From Bacilli bacterium (GTDB lineage Bacteria; Bacillota_I; Bacilli_A; RF39; UBA660): a stretch of 41,591 nt of DNA. The notes under the pieces were generated by a model. That model searched no databases. It saw nothing but the letters and a program-made list of their open reading frames with translations, and was not told the DNA's origin. A program made the translations under genes and the position numbers. Within the stretch, counting starts at the first letter, position 1, and every line of letters starts with the position of its first letter. Location of the stretch: assembly GCA_016297695.1 (NCBI GenBank), contig JAEDGC010000011.1, forward strand, positions 1-41,591. Direction: 5' to 3'. Positions 41,434 to 41,591 of this stretch are shown here, one piece after another.

Positions 41434-41460
41434 AAAACTAGTTCATACTAGTTTTTTTTA
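41432..41460. terminator. Bidirectional terminator between convergent genes
   Basis: 10-bp stem AAAAAACTAG/CTAGTTTTTT (41432-41441 with 41448-41457, 6-nt loop) with T-runs on both strands. It ends the phosphoesterase operon (+) and the nuclease gene (-). Confidence 0.85.
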
Positions 41461-41591
41461 ATTGTAATATATCTTTTAATGACAAATTTGTATGTTTAGA
41501 TATTTCTTCAAGTTCCATACCTGAATCAAGTAAACTTTTAGCTATTTTTATGGATGATGATTTTTCACCATTTTCTTCTGCTAGTTTTAAT
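41438..41591 (-). CDS. C-terminus of an Rpn/PD-(D/E)XK nuclease-family protein (partial)
   Basis: The minus strand is open from the right edge to a TAG at 41438-41440, giving the last 50 residues: LKLAEENGEKSSSIKIAKSLL (described by its ends), then LDSGMELEEISKHTNLSLKDILQL. This tail (AKxLLxxGxxxEEISxxTxLSxxxIxxL) is the characteristic end of Rpn-family recombination-promoting nucleases/putative transposases. The nuclease domain lies outside the window. Confidence 0.7.
   Translation of the reverse strand, partial: LKLAEENGEKSSSIKIAKSLLDSGMELEEISKHTNLSLKDILQLKKTSMN

Noticed and set aside
1..41591. CRISPR array, tRNA or rRNA genes
   Set aside because: No set of regularly spaced repeats, and no cloverleaf or rRNA-like sequence was noticed on either strand.

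Overview
The window is very AT-rich, and its proteins are Bacillota-like. TGA is used as a stop (tsaB, the first virB4 part) while Trp is TGG, so this is genetic code 11 and not the Mycoplasma code. SpoVAC/AD/AE, ScpAB, rubrerythrin and no outer-membrane genes point to an endospore-lineage, probably anaerobic, monoderm Firmicute. Codon bias and divergence suggest an uncultured gut Bacilli/Clostridia-type genome; I cannot name a species.

Layout: (1) 1-9,050, minus strand, housekeeping. This part holds the t6A cluster tsaE / tsaB-rimI-tsaD, a small membrane protein, a DUF3048 (YerB-like) protein, rubrerythrin under a possible PerR box, a membrane protein with scpA-scpB, and spoVAC-spoVAD-spoVAE. 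(2) 9,142-39,280, minus strand, one ~30 kb secretion/pilus locus. Read in the direction of transcription it encodes a membrane-anchored surface protein, a 945-aa Cys-rich secreted protein with a thioester-like N-terminus, a TadE-like protein, CpaB (SAF), a CpaF/TadA ATPase, TadB, TadC, four small pilin-like proteins sharing an M(K/R)EA(T/I)G start, a TadZ-like protein, five VirB2/TrbC-like two-helix subunits with different N-terminal domains (one carrying a complete SGNH hydrolase), a DUF6273-like membrane protein, VirB6/TrbL, PrgI/VirB3, VirB4 split in two, a coiled-coil protein, a DUF1292 protein, a SpoIID + M23 + lysozyme cell-wall enzyme, a VirB8-like protein and the VirD4 coupling ATPase. 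An IS110-family element in the opposite orientation sits in the middle. (3) 39,419-41,433, plus strand: a thioredoxin-like protein, a CPBP protease and a metallophosphoesterase. (4) 41,438 to the right edge, minus strand: the C-terminus of an Rpn-type nuclease.

Working model (inference): the locus builds one envelope-spanning machine or two co-encoded ones. A complete gram-positive type IV secretion core (VirD4, VirB4, VirB3/PrgI, VirB6, VirB8-like, VirB1-like wall hydrolases, VirB2-like subunits) is interleaved with a Tad/Flp pilus core (TadA, TadB, TadC, CpaB, TadZ, pilins). No relaxase, oriT, integrase or prepilin peptidase is visible here, so a fixed protein-delivery or adhesion apparatus is as plausible as conjugation. 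Several genes have their own promoter and terminator, suggesting that subunit doses are set separately. Many promoters carry an extended -10 (TGnTATAAT type).
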